From the NCBI GenBank assembly GCA_965220245.1, contig CBDCPI010000004.1, positions 105,741-169,740 of the forward strand: a stretch of 64,000 nucleotides of DNA. The letters are read 5' to 3'. Below are positions 35,007 through 43,296 of this stretch, piece by piece. The notes under the pieces were generated by a model. The model did no database searches, had not been told where the DNA came from, and worked only from the letters and a program-made list of their open reading frames with translations. The DNA is from CBDCPI01 sp965220245 (GTDB lineage Bacteria > Chloroflexota > Dehalococcoidia > Lucifugimonadales > UBA3495). Every line of letters starts with the position of its first letter. The first letter of the stretch is position 1. Made by a program: the position numbers and the translations under genes.

Positions 35007-35128
35007 GACTGCCCAAGGTATATACTAACGACTGTCGTAATGTCAAGCTAATTCTACTGGTGGCGTCGTAAGGGGCAACCCCTTACTCTCATCAGGCTGG
35101 CGCGGTCCATTCGAATCATCCGGGGCGC
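35007..35128 (-). promoter_or_regulatory. Duplicated upstream segment with promoter and spacer palindrome (operon 2)
   Basis: Second copy of the segment at 29015-29147: TTGACA at 35041-35046 and TATATA at 35019-35024 on the minus strand, with the palindrome TAACGACTGTCGTAA at 35026-35040 between them. It lacks about 11 bases present in copy 1. The leader to the ATG is about 185 bases. An inverted repeat AACCGCG/CGCGGTT lies just beyond it at 35146-35174. Confidence 0.72.
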
Positions 35129-35224
35129 AGCAATCGGGCTGCCTCAACCGCGCTGCCGGCTCGCTGGCGCGGTTTAATTCTCCGTGTATTCCTGCTAAAC
35201 TTTGAAGCTAGCTTACTGACGCCC

Positions 35225-35300
35225 GGCCCGCTAGCTCAACTGGCAGAGCAACGGACTCTTAATCCGTAGGTTCTCGGTTCGACCCCGAGGCGGGTCACCA
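35225..35300 (+). tRNA. tRNA-Lys (anticodon CUU)
   Basis: All four arms can be folded: acceptor GGCCCGC/GCGGGTC with one G-U pair, D arm GCTC/GAGC, anticodon stem ACGGA/TCCGT with loop CTCTTAA, and T arm with GGTTCGACC. The CCA end is encoded. The length is 76. Confidence 0.95.
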
Positions 35301-35418
35301 GCTAATGAAGTGAATTGCGCCGGGTAGGAGTACCCGGGGGAGGAATGTTCCGGGGCGCCTCCGGCAGAGGAATCCCGGGACCAACTGACCGCTGCCAATC
35401 CCAGTGAAGCCGCCGTCA

Positions 35419-35503
35419 GGGGAAGTGTCGGAACTGGTAGACGAGCATGACTTAGGATCATGTGCTGAAAGGCGTGGGAGTTCGAGTCTCCCCTTCCCCA
35501 CCA
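35419..35503 (+). tRNA. tRNA-Leu (anticodon UAG)
   Basis: Acceptor GGGGAAG pairs with CTTCCCC, the anticodon stem CATGA/TCATG encloses loop CTTAGGA, and a variable arm follows, as expected for a class II tRNA. The T arm has GGAGTTCGAGTCTCC. CCA is encoded. The length is 85. Confidence 0.94.
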
Positions 35504-35521
35504 GTAGTCCGGCCATTTGGA

Positions 35522-35626
35522 GGGTAACCGTTCAGATTTGAGGGGAATCGGTCCTTCGACTCCGCTGCGCTGCGCTCAAGATGAGTGGTGCCGTGTCAGT
35601 GCGCTCACCAACTCTGAACAGTTCTT
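35522..35626. repeat. Inverted-repeat element with AACTGTTCAGA ends
   Basis: GTAACCGTTCAGATTTGA at 35524-35541 and CCAACTCTGAACAGTT at 35608-35623 are inverted ends of a roughly 100-base non-coding element. Single copies of this end occur at 15326-15343, 54920-54935 and 62820-62837. It lies between tRNA-Leu and dppD. Confidence 0.55.
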
Positions 35627-35727
35627 TGGAGGCGGTGGGCTTCCCAAGAAAACTTCCGCTCCGATTCAATTCAAGTATGTTTCAGGCCAAGTATCTTTCA
35701 GGCGCTTCCAATCGGTAAGGAGGTCCC

Positions 35728-36810
35728 TTGGCAACTTTACTGGAAGTAAAAGACCTGAGGACCTATTTCTACACCTACGAAGGCGTGGTCAAAGCCGTAG
35801 ACGGTGTCAACTATGAGTTGGAGGAGGGCGAAACCCTGGGACTGGTTGGCGAGAGCGGTTGCGGCAAGAGCGTCAGCGCACTCTCGATAATGCGGTTGAT
35901 TCCCGACCCTCCCGGCAAAATTGTCGACGGAGAGATACTCTTCGAGGGGGATGACATCTTAAAGGTCGGCATGGACAACATGCGGACCATTCGCGGCGCC
36001 AAGATTTCCATGGTGTTCCAAGAGCCAATGACCTCCCTCAACCCCGTGTTGACCGTGGAACGGCAGTTGACCGAAACCCTGCAATTGCACAAGGGGATGA
36101 GCCGGGACGAAGCCCGGCGGGAAGGGGTGGACCTGTTGTTCCGGGTGGGGATTCCCGATCCGGACCGCCGCATCAAGCAGTACCCCCACCAGTTCAGCGG
36201 CGGTATGCGCCAGCGGGTCATGATTGCCATAGCGCTAAGCTGTAGTCCCCGGTTGATCATTGCCGACGAGCCTACCACGGCGCTGGACGTTACCATACAA
36301 GCCCAAATCCTGGAACTTATGAAGTCCTTGACCACGGAGTTCGGCGTTGCCTTGATTGTTATCACCCACAACCTGGGGGTGGTAGCCCGCTACGCCGACC
36401 GGGTCAATATTATGTACGCGGGCAAGATCATCGAACGGGGTTCGGCCAAGGAAATCTACGCCAATCCGAGACACCCCTATACCGTGGGACTGCTTAAGTC
36501 CGTGCCCCGCTTGGACCAACCGCGCCGGGCTAAATTGGAACCCATCGAAGGACAGCCGCCAGACTTGGTAAACCTCCCCGCGGGGTGCGCTTTCCGCTCC
36601 AGATGCCAGTGGGCAGTCGACAAGTGCGAGACCGACGCGCCGCCGCTAATGCCGGCCGGGGAAGGCCACTGGGCCGCCTGCTGGCAATCGGAACTGCTGG
36701 GACCCAGTGTATTGCAATTCCTTGACGAGTCCCCTGAAGAGCCAGCTTCGGCGGTCGAAAGCGCCGCTGAGGAACCGGCCTCGTCTACAGCTACGCCCCA
36801 GGAGATATAG
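35728..36810 (+). CDS. Peptide/solute ABC transporter ATPase, DppD type
   Basis: First ATP-binding subunit of a family-5 importer. It has Walker A GESGCGKS, ABC signature FSGGMRQR, Walker B LIIADEPT and the C-terminal Cys-rich oligopeptide segment GCAFRSRCQWAVDKC, where an Fe-S cluster or disulfide is possible. The start is TTG at 35728, well supported by an AAGGAGG site four to five bases before it. The length is 360, with a charged Glu/Ala-rich tail. No permease gene is on this strand; the two operons to the left lack ATPases. Confidence 0.94.
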   Translation: MATLLEVKDLRTYFYTYEGVVKAVDGVNYELEEGETLGLVGESGCGKSVSALSIMRLIPDPPGKIVDGEILFEGDDILKVGMDNMRTIRGAKISMVFQEPMTSLNPVLTVERQLTETLQLHKGMSRDEARREGVDLLFRVGIPDPDRRIKQYPHQFSGGMRQRVMIAIALSCSPRLIIADEPTTALDVTIQAQILELMKSLTTEFGVALIVITHNLGVVARYADRVNIMYAGKIIERGSAKEIYANPRHPYTVGLLKSVPRLDQPRRAKLEPIEGQPPDLVNLPAGCAFRSRCQWAVDKCETDAPPLMPAGEGHWAACWQSELLGPSVLQFLDESPEEPASAVESAAEEPASSTATPQEI

Positions 36811-36830
36811 ACAAGGGAGAGCCGCTCGAA

Positions 36831-37889
36831 ATGACTACTTTGCCAGGCCCCGCCCCGTCTACAGTTAGGCCCCAGGTGAACGCTCCTGCTGCGGCAGGGG
36901 ATACCTTACTGGATGTTAAGAACCTGAAGATGTACTTCCCGGTTACTTCCGGGTTGCTATTCCAGCGCACCGTTGCCCATATCAAGGCCGTCGACGACAT
37001 CAGCTTTTCAGTCAAGCGCGGCGAGACTTTGGGGTTGGTCGGCGAAAGCGGTTGTGGGAAGACCACCACGGGACGGTGCATCCTGCAACTTTACCGCCCC
37101 ACCGAGGGCGAGGTGATTTTCGAAGGCCGCGAGCTTAGCAGCCTGTCTTCCAAGGAAATGCGGGCCATGCGGCGGCAAATGCAGGTCATTTTCCAAGACC
37201 CTTACAGCTCCCTCAACCCCCGCATGACCGCCGGAGACATTATCGGCGAGCCCTTGGAAGTACACAAACTGGTAAGCAACAAAGCGGAAAAGAGAGAGCG
37301 GATAGCCGACCTGCTGGAGAACGTAGGACTGAACCCCTACATGGCCGACCGGTTTCCCCACGAGTTCAGCGGAGGCCAGCGCCAGCGGATCGGAGTAGCC
37401 CGGGCCCTTTCGGTGAGCCCTCAGTTCATAGTGGCCGATGAACCGGTGTCGGCGCTGGACGTTTCCATCCAAGCCCAAATCATCAATCTGCTGGAGGACC
37501 TGCAAGCACGGTACAACCTTACCTACTTGTTCATTGCTCACGACCTCTCGGTGGTCCGCCACATCAGCGACCGGGTGGGAGTGATGTACTTGGGCCACTT
37601 GGTGGAGCTGGCCGAACGCACCGATATTTATGTCAATCCGGTACACCCGTACACCAGGGCGCTGCTCTCGGCCGTGCCCATTCCAGACCCGGTGATCGAC
37701 GCCCAACGGGAGCGGGTAATCCTGACCGGCGAAGTGCCTAGTCCATTGAATCCGCCCAGCGGCTGCGTGTTCCATCCCCGGTGCCCCATCGCCACCGAGC
37801 AATGTTCCCAAGTCTTGCCCGAACTTCGGGAGGTTTCTGAAAACCACTGGTCGGCTTGCATCAACGCCCCCGGTTATGGAGCGATTTAA
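36831..37889 (+). CDS. Peptide/solute ABC transporter ATPase, DppF type
   Basis: Second ATP-binding subunit, 352 residues. Walker A GESGCGKT, signature FSGGQRQR, Walker B FIVADEPV and the Cys-rich end GCVFHPRCPIATEQC are all present. It follows dppD after 20 bases with AAGGGAGAG before the ATG and overlaps the start region of lepA. It probably pairs with DppD to power one or both of the nearby permease sets. Confidence 0.94.
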   Translation: MTTLPGPAPSTVRPQVNAPAAAGDTLLDVKNLKMYFPVTSGLLFQRTVAHIKAVDDISFSVKRGETLGLVGESGCGKTTTGRCILQLYRPTEGEVIFEGRELSSLSSKEMRAMRRQMQVIFQDPYSSLNPRMTAGDIIGEPLEVHKLVSNKAEKRERIADLLENVGLNPYMADRFPHEFSGGQRQRIGVARALSVSPQFIVADEPVSALDVSIQAQIINLLEDLQARYNLTYLFIAHDLSVVRHISDRVGVMYLGHLVELAERTDIYVNPVHPYTRALLSAVPIPDPVIDAQRERVILTGEVPSPLNPPSGCVFHPRCPIATEQCSQVLPELREVSENHWSACINAPGYGAI

Positions 37890-39774
37890 TCCTCGTATGC
37901 CTCAAGACCTCATCCGCAATTTCTGTATCATCGCCCACATCGACCACGGCAAGTCCACTTTGGCCGACCGGTTCTTGGAAATTACCGGCACCGTTAGGCC
38001 CCAAGACATGAAAGCCCAGTTTTTGGACCAGATGGACTTGGAACGGGAACGGGGCATCACCATCAAGGGCAAAGCGGTGACCATGCGCCACCAGGCCCCC
38101 GACGGGCAGGTCTACCAGCTAAACCTTATCGATACCCCCGGTCACGTCGACTTCAGCTACGAGGTTTCCCGAGCCCTGGCGGCTTGCGAAGGGGCTATCC
38201 TGGTGGTTGACGCCAGCCAAGGCGTGGAAGCCCAGACCATCGCCAACACTCTGCTGGGGATCGGTAACAACCTGGAGTTGATTCCGGTGGTCAACAAGGT
38301 CGACCTCCCTCAGGCGGAACCGCAGCGGGTGGCCGCCGAGTTGCAGCAGGTCTTCGGTTTCAAAGAGGAGGAGATACTGTTCGTATCCGCCAAGGACGGC
38401 ACCGGGGCCAACGAGATTTTGGACGCGGTGGTAGAACGGGTGCCGCCCCCGTCCGGCAAGGCTGAACAGGCCCCCCGCGCTCTGGTGTTCGACTCTCTTT
38501 ATAACCCCTATAAGGGCATCATCGCCCACATCCGGGTCCAAGACGGTAAGGTGTCCAAGAACGACCGCATCCGGGTGATGTCGTCGGGTAAGGTTACCGA
38601 AGTCTTGGAGGTGGGGATTTTCGCGCCCTTTCCCAAGCCGGTGGACACTCTGGACTCGGGCCAAGTGGGCTACGTCGCCACCGGTTTCAAAGACGTCCGG
38701 GAATGCTCGGTTGGCGATACCCTGATCGACGACCGGCGGCCCGCGCTGGAACCCTTGCCGGGCTACGTCCCCTTAAAGTCCATGGTGTTCGCCGGGTTGT
38801 ACCCTGCCGACGGTGAGGACTACACCAACCTGCGCCGCGCTCTCGAAAAGCTACAGTTGAACGACGCTTCCCTGTCCCTGGAACCGGAAAACAGTTCCGC
38901 TCTCGGCTTCGGCTTTCGTTGCGGGTTCTTGGGGCTGATGCACCTGGAAATCGTCCAAGAACGGTTGGAGAGAGAGTACGACCTCGATATTATCGCCACC
39001 GCCCCCAGCGTGGGCTACCGGGTGCTGACCCACAGCGGAGAGAGCATTCTGGTGGACACGCCATCCAAGCTCCCGGCGCCCAATCAGACCAAGGAGATTC
39101 TGGAACCGGTCCTGAGCCTGACCATTGTCGCCCCCAGCCGACACGTGGGGGTGATCATGGAATTGATGCACTCCCGCCGGGCCGAGTTCACCCGGATGGA
39201 GTACATCCAGGGACTGGCAGCCCCTTCTTTAGAGTCTAAGAACGGTGGTCCGCAAGTCAAGGGAAGCAACGGCCAGAGCGGCGCCCAAGACCGGGTGGTG
39301 ATGGAGTACACCATGCCGTTGGTGGAGTTGCTGGCCGACTTCTACAACCAGCTCAAGTCCCGCACTCAAGGCTACGCCTCGTTGGACTACACGGTGGAAG
39401 GCTACCGCGCCGCCCGGCTGGTGAAGGTTGACATCCTGGTCAATCAGCAACCGGTGGAGGCGTTATCAATGATCTTGCACCGGGACTCGGCGTCGGCCCA
39501 AGGCCGCCTTATGGTGGAAAAGCTCCGGAACACTATCCCCCGCCAGCTCTTCGATGTGCCGATCCAAGCGGCTATCGACGGGCGCATCATAGCCCGGGAA
39601 ACGGTGCGGGCGATGCGCAAGGACGTACTGGCCAAGTGCTACGGTGGCGACGTAACCCGCAAACGCAAGCTCTTGGAACGGCAGAAGGAAGGCAAGCGAC
39701 GATTGAAGATGGTAGGCCGGGTGGAGATCCCTCAGGAGGCCTTTCTTACCATGCTCAAGCTGGGCGGAGAATAG
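37876..39774 (+). CDS. lepA: Elongation factor 4 (LepA)
   Basis: A ribosome-bound GTPase that acts on stalled or misplaced elongation complexes. The G1 motif AHIDHGKS (20-27), G3 DTPGH, G4 NKVD and the LepA C-terminal domain (CYGGDVTRKRKLLERQKEGK) are clear. The length is 632, slightly long owing to an insertion of about 20 residues rich in Asn, Gly and Gln near residue 455. The listed start overlaps dppF by 14 bases; ATG at 37897, just after the dppF stop, is equally likely. Confidence 0.96.
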   Translation: MERFNPRMPQDLIRNFCIIAHIDHGKSTLADRFLEITGTVRPQDMKAQFLDQMDLERERGITIKGKAVTMRHQAPDGQVYQLNLIDTPGHVDFSYEVSRALAACEGAILVVDASQGVEAQTIANTLLGIGNNLELIPVVNKVDLPQAEPQRVAAELQQVFGFKEEEILFVSAKDGTGANEILDAVVERVPPPSGKAEQAPRALVFDSLYNPYKGIIAHIRVQDGKVSKNDRIRVMSSGKVTEVLEVGIFAPFPKPVDTLDSGQVGYVATGFKDVRECSVGDTLIDDRRPALEPLPGYVPLKSMVFAGLYPADGEDYTNLRRALEKLQLNDASLSLEPENSSALGFGFRCGFLGLMHLEIVQERLEREYDLDIIATAPSVGYRVLTHSGESILVDTPSKLPAPNQTKEILEPVLSLTIVAPSRHVGVIMELMHSRRAEFTRMEYIQGLAAPSLESKNGGPQVKGSNGQSGAQDRVVMEYTMPLVELLADFYNQLKSRTQGYASLDYTVEGYRAARLVKVDILVNQQPVEALSMILHRDSASAQGRLMVEKLRNTIPRQLFDVPIQAAIDGRIIARETVRAMRKDVLAKCYGGDVTRKRKLLERQKEGKRRLKMVGRVEIPQEAFLTMLKLGGE

Positions 39775-39775
39775 G

Positions 39776-40267
39776 CTAGATCCCCAGCGCGTCGCGCAGT
39801 CGGCCTATCTGGGTAAGGTGCTCTCGCCAATGCCGGGCAAACAGCCCTTCCAAGAGGTCCTGGGCGCTACGCGGCTCGTCCCATCCCCGGACCCGTTGGC
39901 GCACCAACACCGAACTACCTTGAAAGTCCTCTTCCGTGGCAGCTTCGAGAGCTTCTTGCATACCCTGGAAGAACTCGTCGATGTCCTCTCGAATCTGCTC
40001 CAAGTCGTAGGCCTGCCTCTGGGGAGTAACGTAGTCCTCGTCGGACCAAAGCTCGATCTCTGGCAAGTTACCCGAAAACATGCCCGAGAGGACCTTAGGT
40101 ACGCCGCCGGGCGGTGTATCCAGCAAGTGATAGACTACTTGCCGCGCCGACCAAGAGGCAAGTTCGGGCTTCCAATCAAGGCAGTAGTCCATGCCGTTTA
40201 GAAGCTCCAGCAGCTCCGACTTGATGCCGTGAACGTTTTGTAGATGGACCTCTTTTTGCCCAGTCAA
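39776..40267 (-). CDS. DinB-superfamily protein
   Basis: A four-helix-bundle protein of the DinB/YfiT type (163 residues), often a metal-dependent thiol S-transferase or of unknown role. The candidate metal ligands are the His residues in RQVVYHLLDTPPGG and ARHWREHLTQIGRL, near the expected positions. The start appears to be TTG at 40267. It is convergent with lepA (one base between the genes) and lies downstream of galU. Family placement is by pattern only. Confidence 0.65.
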   Translation of the reverse strand: MTGQKEVHLQNVHGIKSELLELLNGMDYCLDWKPELASWSARQVVYHLLDTPPGGVPKVLSGMFSGNLPEIELWSDEDYVTPQRQAYDLEQIREDIDEFFQGMQEALEAATEEDFQGSSVLVRQRVRGWDEPRSAQDLLEGLFARHWREHLTQIGRLRDALGI

Positions 40268-40293
40268 TGAGTCCTCACCAAACCAGTCCTTGG

Positions 40294-41157
40294 TTACTCG
40301 AACAGGTTTTTCAGCATCGACTCCGTAGCGGCGCTAGTGTCATCTTGGGCCAGAGCGAACTCCAAAGAAGCCCGCAGCAGTCCTAGCGGCGTGCCGCCAT
40401 CGTACCGGCGTCCCCGGAACTCGTAGGCGTAGAGGTCCTGGCTCTCCAAGAGCAGCAACAACCCGTCGGTCAACTGGATCTCCCCCTTGGCGCCGGGGAC
40501 CGTGCGCTCGAGGCAAGGGAAGATTTCCGGCAGCAACAGGTAGCGGCCCACGATGGCCAGATTCGATGGCGCCTCCGCTCTCGATGGTTTTTCTACCAGA
40601 CTACGGATTTGATGAAGCCGTTCTCCGGATTCTGTCGCGTCGACCACCCCGTAGTTGTGAACCACTTCCCAAGGCATGGGTTCTACCGCGACTACGCCGG
40701 CGCCTACTTTTTCGCTTACTTCCACCATTTGGGCTACCACCCCCGGGCGGTGGGCAATAATATCGTCGGGCAGCAGCACCACGAAGGGCTCCTTTCCGAC
40801 AGCTTCAGCGGCCGTCAACACCGCATGGCCCAGTCCCAAAGGCTCCTTCTGAATAACAAAGGAAACCTGGGCCAAGCCGGCCGCGTACTGCACCTTCTCC
40901 AGCAGGTCCAACGACCCCGACGAAGCCAGCCGCTGTTCCAATTCAAGGGAGGGTTGAAAGTAAGAAGCGATGGACTCCTTGCCGGGAGAGATAACTATGA
41001 TTACCTCTTCGACTCCCGCCTCGGCAGCCTCCTCGACCACGTATTGAAGCATCGGCTTGTCAAGGATGGGCAGGAGTTCTTTGGGGACCGATTTGGTGAC
41101 CGGCAGGAACCGGGTGCCCAACCCGGCGGCGGGAATAACAGCCTTTTTGATTTTCAT
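40294..41157 (-). CDS. galU: UTP-glucose-1-phosphate uridylyltransferase
   Basis: Makes UDP-glucose for glycan and envelope synthesis. The family signature KKAVIPAAGLGTRFLPVTKS starts the protein; PKELLPILDKPMLQYVVEEA and VVLLPDDIIAHRPG follow. I use the ATG at 41157; a TTG two codons upstream is also in frame. The length is about 287, normal. It points away from the SRP RNA gene. Confidence 0.95.
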   Translation of the reverse strand: MKIKKAVIPAAGLGTRFLPVTKSVPKELLPILDKPMLQYVVEEAAEAGVEEVIIVISPGKESIASYFQPSLELEQRLASSGSLDLLEKVQYAAGLAQVSFVIQKEPLGLGHAVLTAAEAVGKEPFVVLLPDDIIAHRPGVVAQMVEVSEKVGAGVVAVEPMPWEVVHNYGVVDATESGERLHQIRSLVEKPSRAEAPSNLAIVGRYLLLPEIFPCLERTVPGAKGEIQLTDGLLLLLESQDLYAYEFRGRRYDGGTPLGLLRASLEFALAQDDTSAATESMLKNLFE

Positions 41158-41247
41158 TGCCAAAGCGCGAGGCTGACTCTCCAGACTATATCTAACGGCA
41201 TTCTAACACCGGGCCCAAAGAGCAACAATAAATCGGGCGCCCGCAAT

Positions 41248-41276
41248 TTGACAGGGGCCAACGGCTACCCTACCAT
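41248..41276 (+). promoter_or_regulatory. Promoter of the SRP RNA gene
   Basis: A perfect TTGACA (41248-41253) is followed after exactly 17 bases by TACCAT (41271-41276). The predicted start, seven bases on, is 41283, which is precisely the first base of the outer SRP RNA helix. Confidence 0.7.
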
Positions 41277-41282
41277 GAATTG

Positions 41283-41553
41283 GAGGCCGCGCTAGACGGG
41301 GAGCTAGCGGTGCCCTGAACTCGCAATCCGCTATAGCGGGGTTGAACTCCTCCCCCAGGCCCCGCCATTGGACCAATGTCCCGGCGCCAAGATATTGAAG
41401 GCTGGGTCCCACGCGGCGTAGACTTGTGAACCCCGCCAGGTCCGGAAGGAAGCAACGGTCAACAGGACCCTACGGGCGCCGTGGGAGCGCCTGGCCCGAG
41501 TCATGGCCCGGGGGAAGCCCAGTGGTTGGTGTCGAAGGGCGGTGCGCGGTCTC
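41283..41553 (+). ncRNA. ffs: Signal recognition particle RNA, large (Bacillus-like) type with Alu domain
   Basis: The S domain has the highly conserved tip: CCAGGTCCGGAAGGAAGCAA at about 41436-41455. The Alu domain is also present: GCTAGACGGGGAG and TAGCGGTGCCCTGAACTCGC near the 5' end, and GGTGTCGAAGGGCGGTGC near the 3' end. GAGGCCGCGC (41283-41292) pairs fully with GCGCGGTCTC (41544-41553), closing the molecule at about 271 bases. Apparent open frames across it are chance. The bounds are inferred from this helix and the promoter. Confidence 0.93.
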
Positions 41554-41591
41554 AAAGCTTACTGCTTCCCAAGCCTCCCCCATAGGGCTAA

Positions 41592-42434
41592 TTGACTGCC
41601 GTTTTTAGACCAAGTCCCCGGCCTCGTAAGGCCCTAGGCCAGCACTTCCTCGCCGACGGACGGGTGCTTAACCGTATTGTGGCCGCCGCCGGGATCAAGC
41701 CCCAAGACTTGGTGCTGGAAGTCGGCCCAGGCGCCGGAGCCCTGACCCGACGGTTGGTCGAACGAGGCGCCCGAGTCGTGGCCTTGGAATTGGACCCCCG
41801 GTTGGCGGCCGACCTGCCCGCCCGGCTGGGAAATCCGCCCAACTTGACGGTGCTTGAAGGCGATGCCCGGACCTGGGACCCGGGGCTGGGTCTAGGCAAG
41901 AACCACGGTAGCTATAAAGTCATAGGCAATCTGCCCTACTACGCCGCCAACCCTATCGTTCGCCGCTTTCTGGAAGCTCCGTCCCAACCTTGTTTGATGG
42001 TGATAACCCTTCAGCAAGAGGTAGCCCTAACGATGACCGCCGCACCCGGGAAAATGGGTTTTCTGTCGGTAGCCGTCCAGTATTACGCCGATGCCAGCTT
42101 GGTCTGCACCGTCCCGCCCCGCGCTTTCCGACCGCCGCCCAAAGTGACTTCGGCAGTGGTCCGGTTGGACGTCCGGCCCCGTCCGCTAATCGACGTCAGC
42201 GATACATCGGAATTCTTCTCCTTGGTGCGGGCCGGATTCGCCGCACCCCGCAAGCAGTTGCGAAACTCCTTGGCTCAAGGTTTGCGAGCCCCCGCGGCGG
42301 ATGTCACCGAGTTGCTGACCAACTCAAACATCGATGGAAGCCGACGGCCGGCAACCCTCTCTATAGAAGAGTGGGCGGATATTTTCACAACTATGGCACG
42401 GTTGGAGCAGCTTGGAAGCCTTAGCCTACGCTAA
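41592..42434 (+). CDS. rsmA: 16S rRNA dimethyladenosine transferase (RsmA/KsgA)
   Basis: Dimethylates two adenosines at the 3' end of 16S rRNA during small-subunit assembly. RPRKALGQHFL, SAM motif VLEVGPGAGALTRRL and the catalytic NLPYYAANPIV are clear, as is PKVTSAVVRL. The length is 280, normal. The start is TTG at 41592, about 40 bases after the SRP RNA. It overlaps ispE by 23 bases, a common gene pairing. Confidence 0.94.
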   Translation: MTAVFRPSPRPRKALGQHFLADGRVLNRIVAAAGIKPQDLVLEVGPGAGALTRRLVERGARVVALELDPRLAADLPARLGNPPNLTVLEGDARTWDPGLGLGKNHGSYKVIGNLPYYAANPIVRRFLEAPSQPCLMVITLQQEVALTMTAAPGKMGFLSVAVQYYADASLVCTVPPRAFRPPPKVTSAVVRLDVRPRPLIDVSDTSEFFSLVRAGFAAPRKQLRNSLAQGLRAPAADVTELLTNSNIDGSRRPATLSIEEWADIFTTMARLEQLGSLSLR

Positions 42435-43293
42435 ACTAAACCTGACTCTCGAAGTACTCGGACGCCGGGATGACGGCTACCACGAAGTCAAGTCCATCCT
42501 TCAGACCATCGGCTTGGCCGACGAGTTAGAGGTCCTGCCTGCCCCCGGTTTGCGGGTGGAGTGCAACGACCCGGCTCTAAACGGCGAAGCCAACCTGGTA
42601 TGGCAAGCCGCCCAAGTCCTGGCAAGACGGGGCAACGTCGAGCCCCAAGCGCACATCAAGGTCCGAAAGCATATTCCCACCAGCATGGGCTTGGGCGGGG
42701 GAAGCAGCGACGCCGCCGTTGCAATCGTTGCCTTGGACCGTCTGTGGGGACTTGGGTTATCTAGGGAAGTGCTGGCGGAGGTCGCCGCCGCCGTGGGCTC
42801 CGACGTTTCATTCTTTCTCTGGGGCGGCACGGCTCTCGCCGAGGGCCGCGGCGAAAAGATCGCGCCGCTGCCGGCCTTGCCGACACTGCCGGTCACCCTG
42901 GTCTGCCCCAACCTTACTCTGCCCAACAAGACGGCCACCATGTACGGTGGCCTGACCCCTGCCCACTATAGCGACGGTGGGGTTACCCGCCGCATGATAC
43001 AGATCCTGGTGGGAGGTCAATTCGTAGCAGAGTCACTGGAAGGGCTGATGCACAACGCCTTTGAACCCTTGGCCCCGCAGGCTTTCTTAGACTGGGGCTG
43101 GGACTTGGGCTGGCTGTTGGGAGAATTGGACCGCCTCGCGCCAGGGAGATTTCATCTATCCGGCGCCGGGCCCGCGTTGTTTTCGCTGCCATCCGACGAG
43201 TACGAATACCAGCGTATCGCCGACGCCTTGCAGCCCTACGGGATGGGTGTATACCTGGTCCACACCTGTACACCCGGACCCTTTTCGAGTTGA
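42412..43293 (+). CDS. ispE: 4-diphosphocytidyl-2-C-methyl-D-erythritol kinase
   Basis: Phosphorylates CDP-methylerythritol in the MEP isoprenoid pathway. The N-terminal AYAKLNLTLEVLGRRDDGYH and the GHMP ATP loop PTSMGLGGGSSDAAVA are typical. The length is 293. The start is TTG at 42412, inside the end of rsmA, so translation is probably coupled. No other MEP genes are in the window. Confidence 0.95.
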   Translation: MEALAYAKLNLTLEVLGRRDDGYHEVKSILQTIGLADELEVLPAPGLRVECNDPALNGEANLVWQAAQVLARRGNVEPQAHIKVRKHIPTSMGLGGGSSDAAVAIVALDRLWGLGLSREVLAEVAAAVGSDVSFFLWGGTALAEGRGEKIAPLPALPTLPVTLVCPNLTLPNKTATMYGGLTPAHYSDGGVTRRMIQILVGGQFVAESLEGLMHNAFEPLAPQAFLDWGWDLGWLLGELDRLAPGRFHLSGAGPALFSLPSDEYEYQRIADALQPYGMGVYLVHTCTPGPFSS

Positions 43294-43296
43294 CCG

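Noticed and set aside
35231..35516. Short minus-strand frames
   Set aside because: They run through two tRNA genes and the gap between them.
38119..38664. Long minus-strand open frame inside lepA
   Set aside because: Fully antisense to a highly conserved gene, no family features, typical of high-GC third-position bias.
41203..41608. Several short open frames on both strands
   Set aside because: They overlap the SRP RNA, whose conserved motifs and closing helix explain the sequence.
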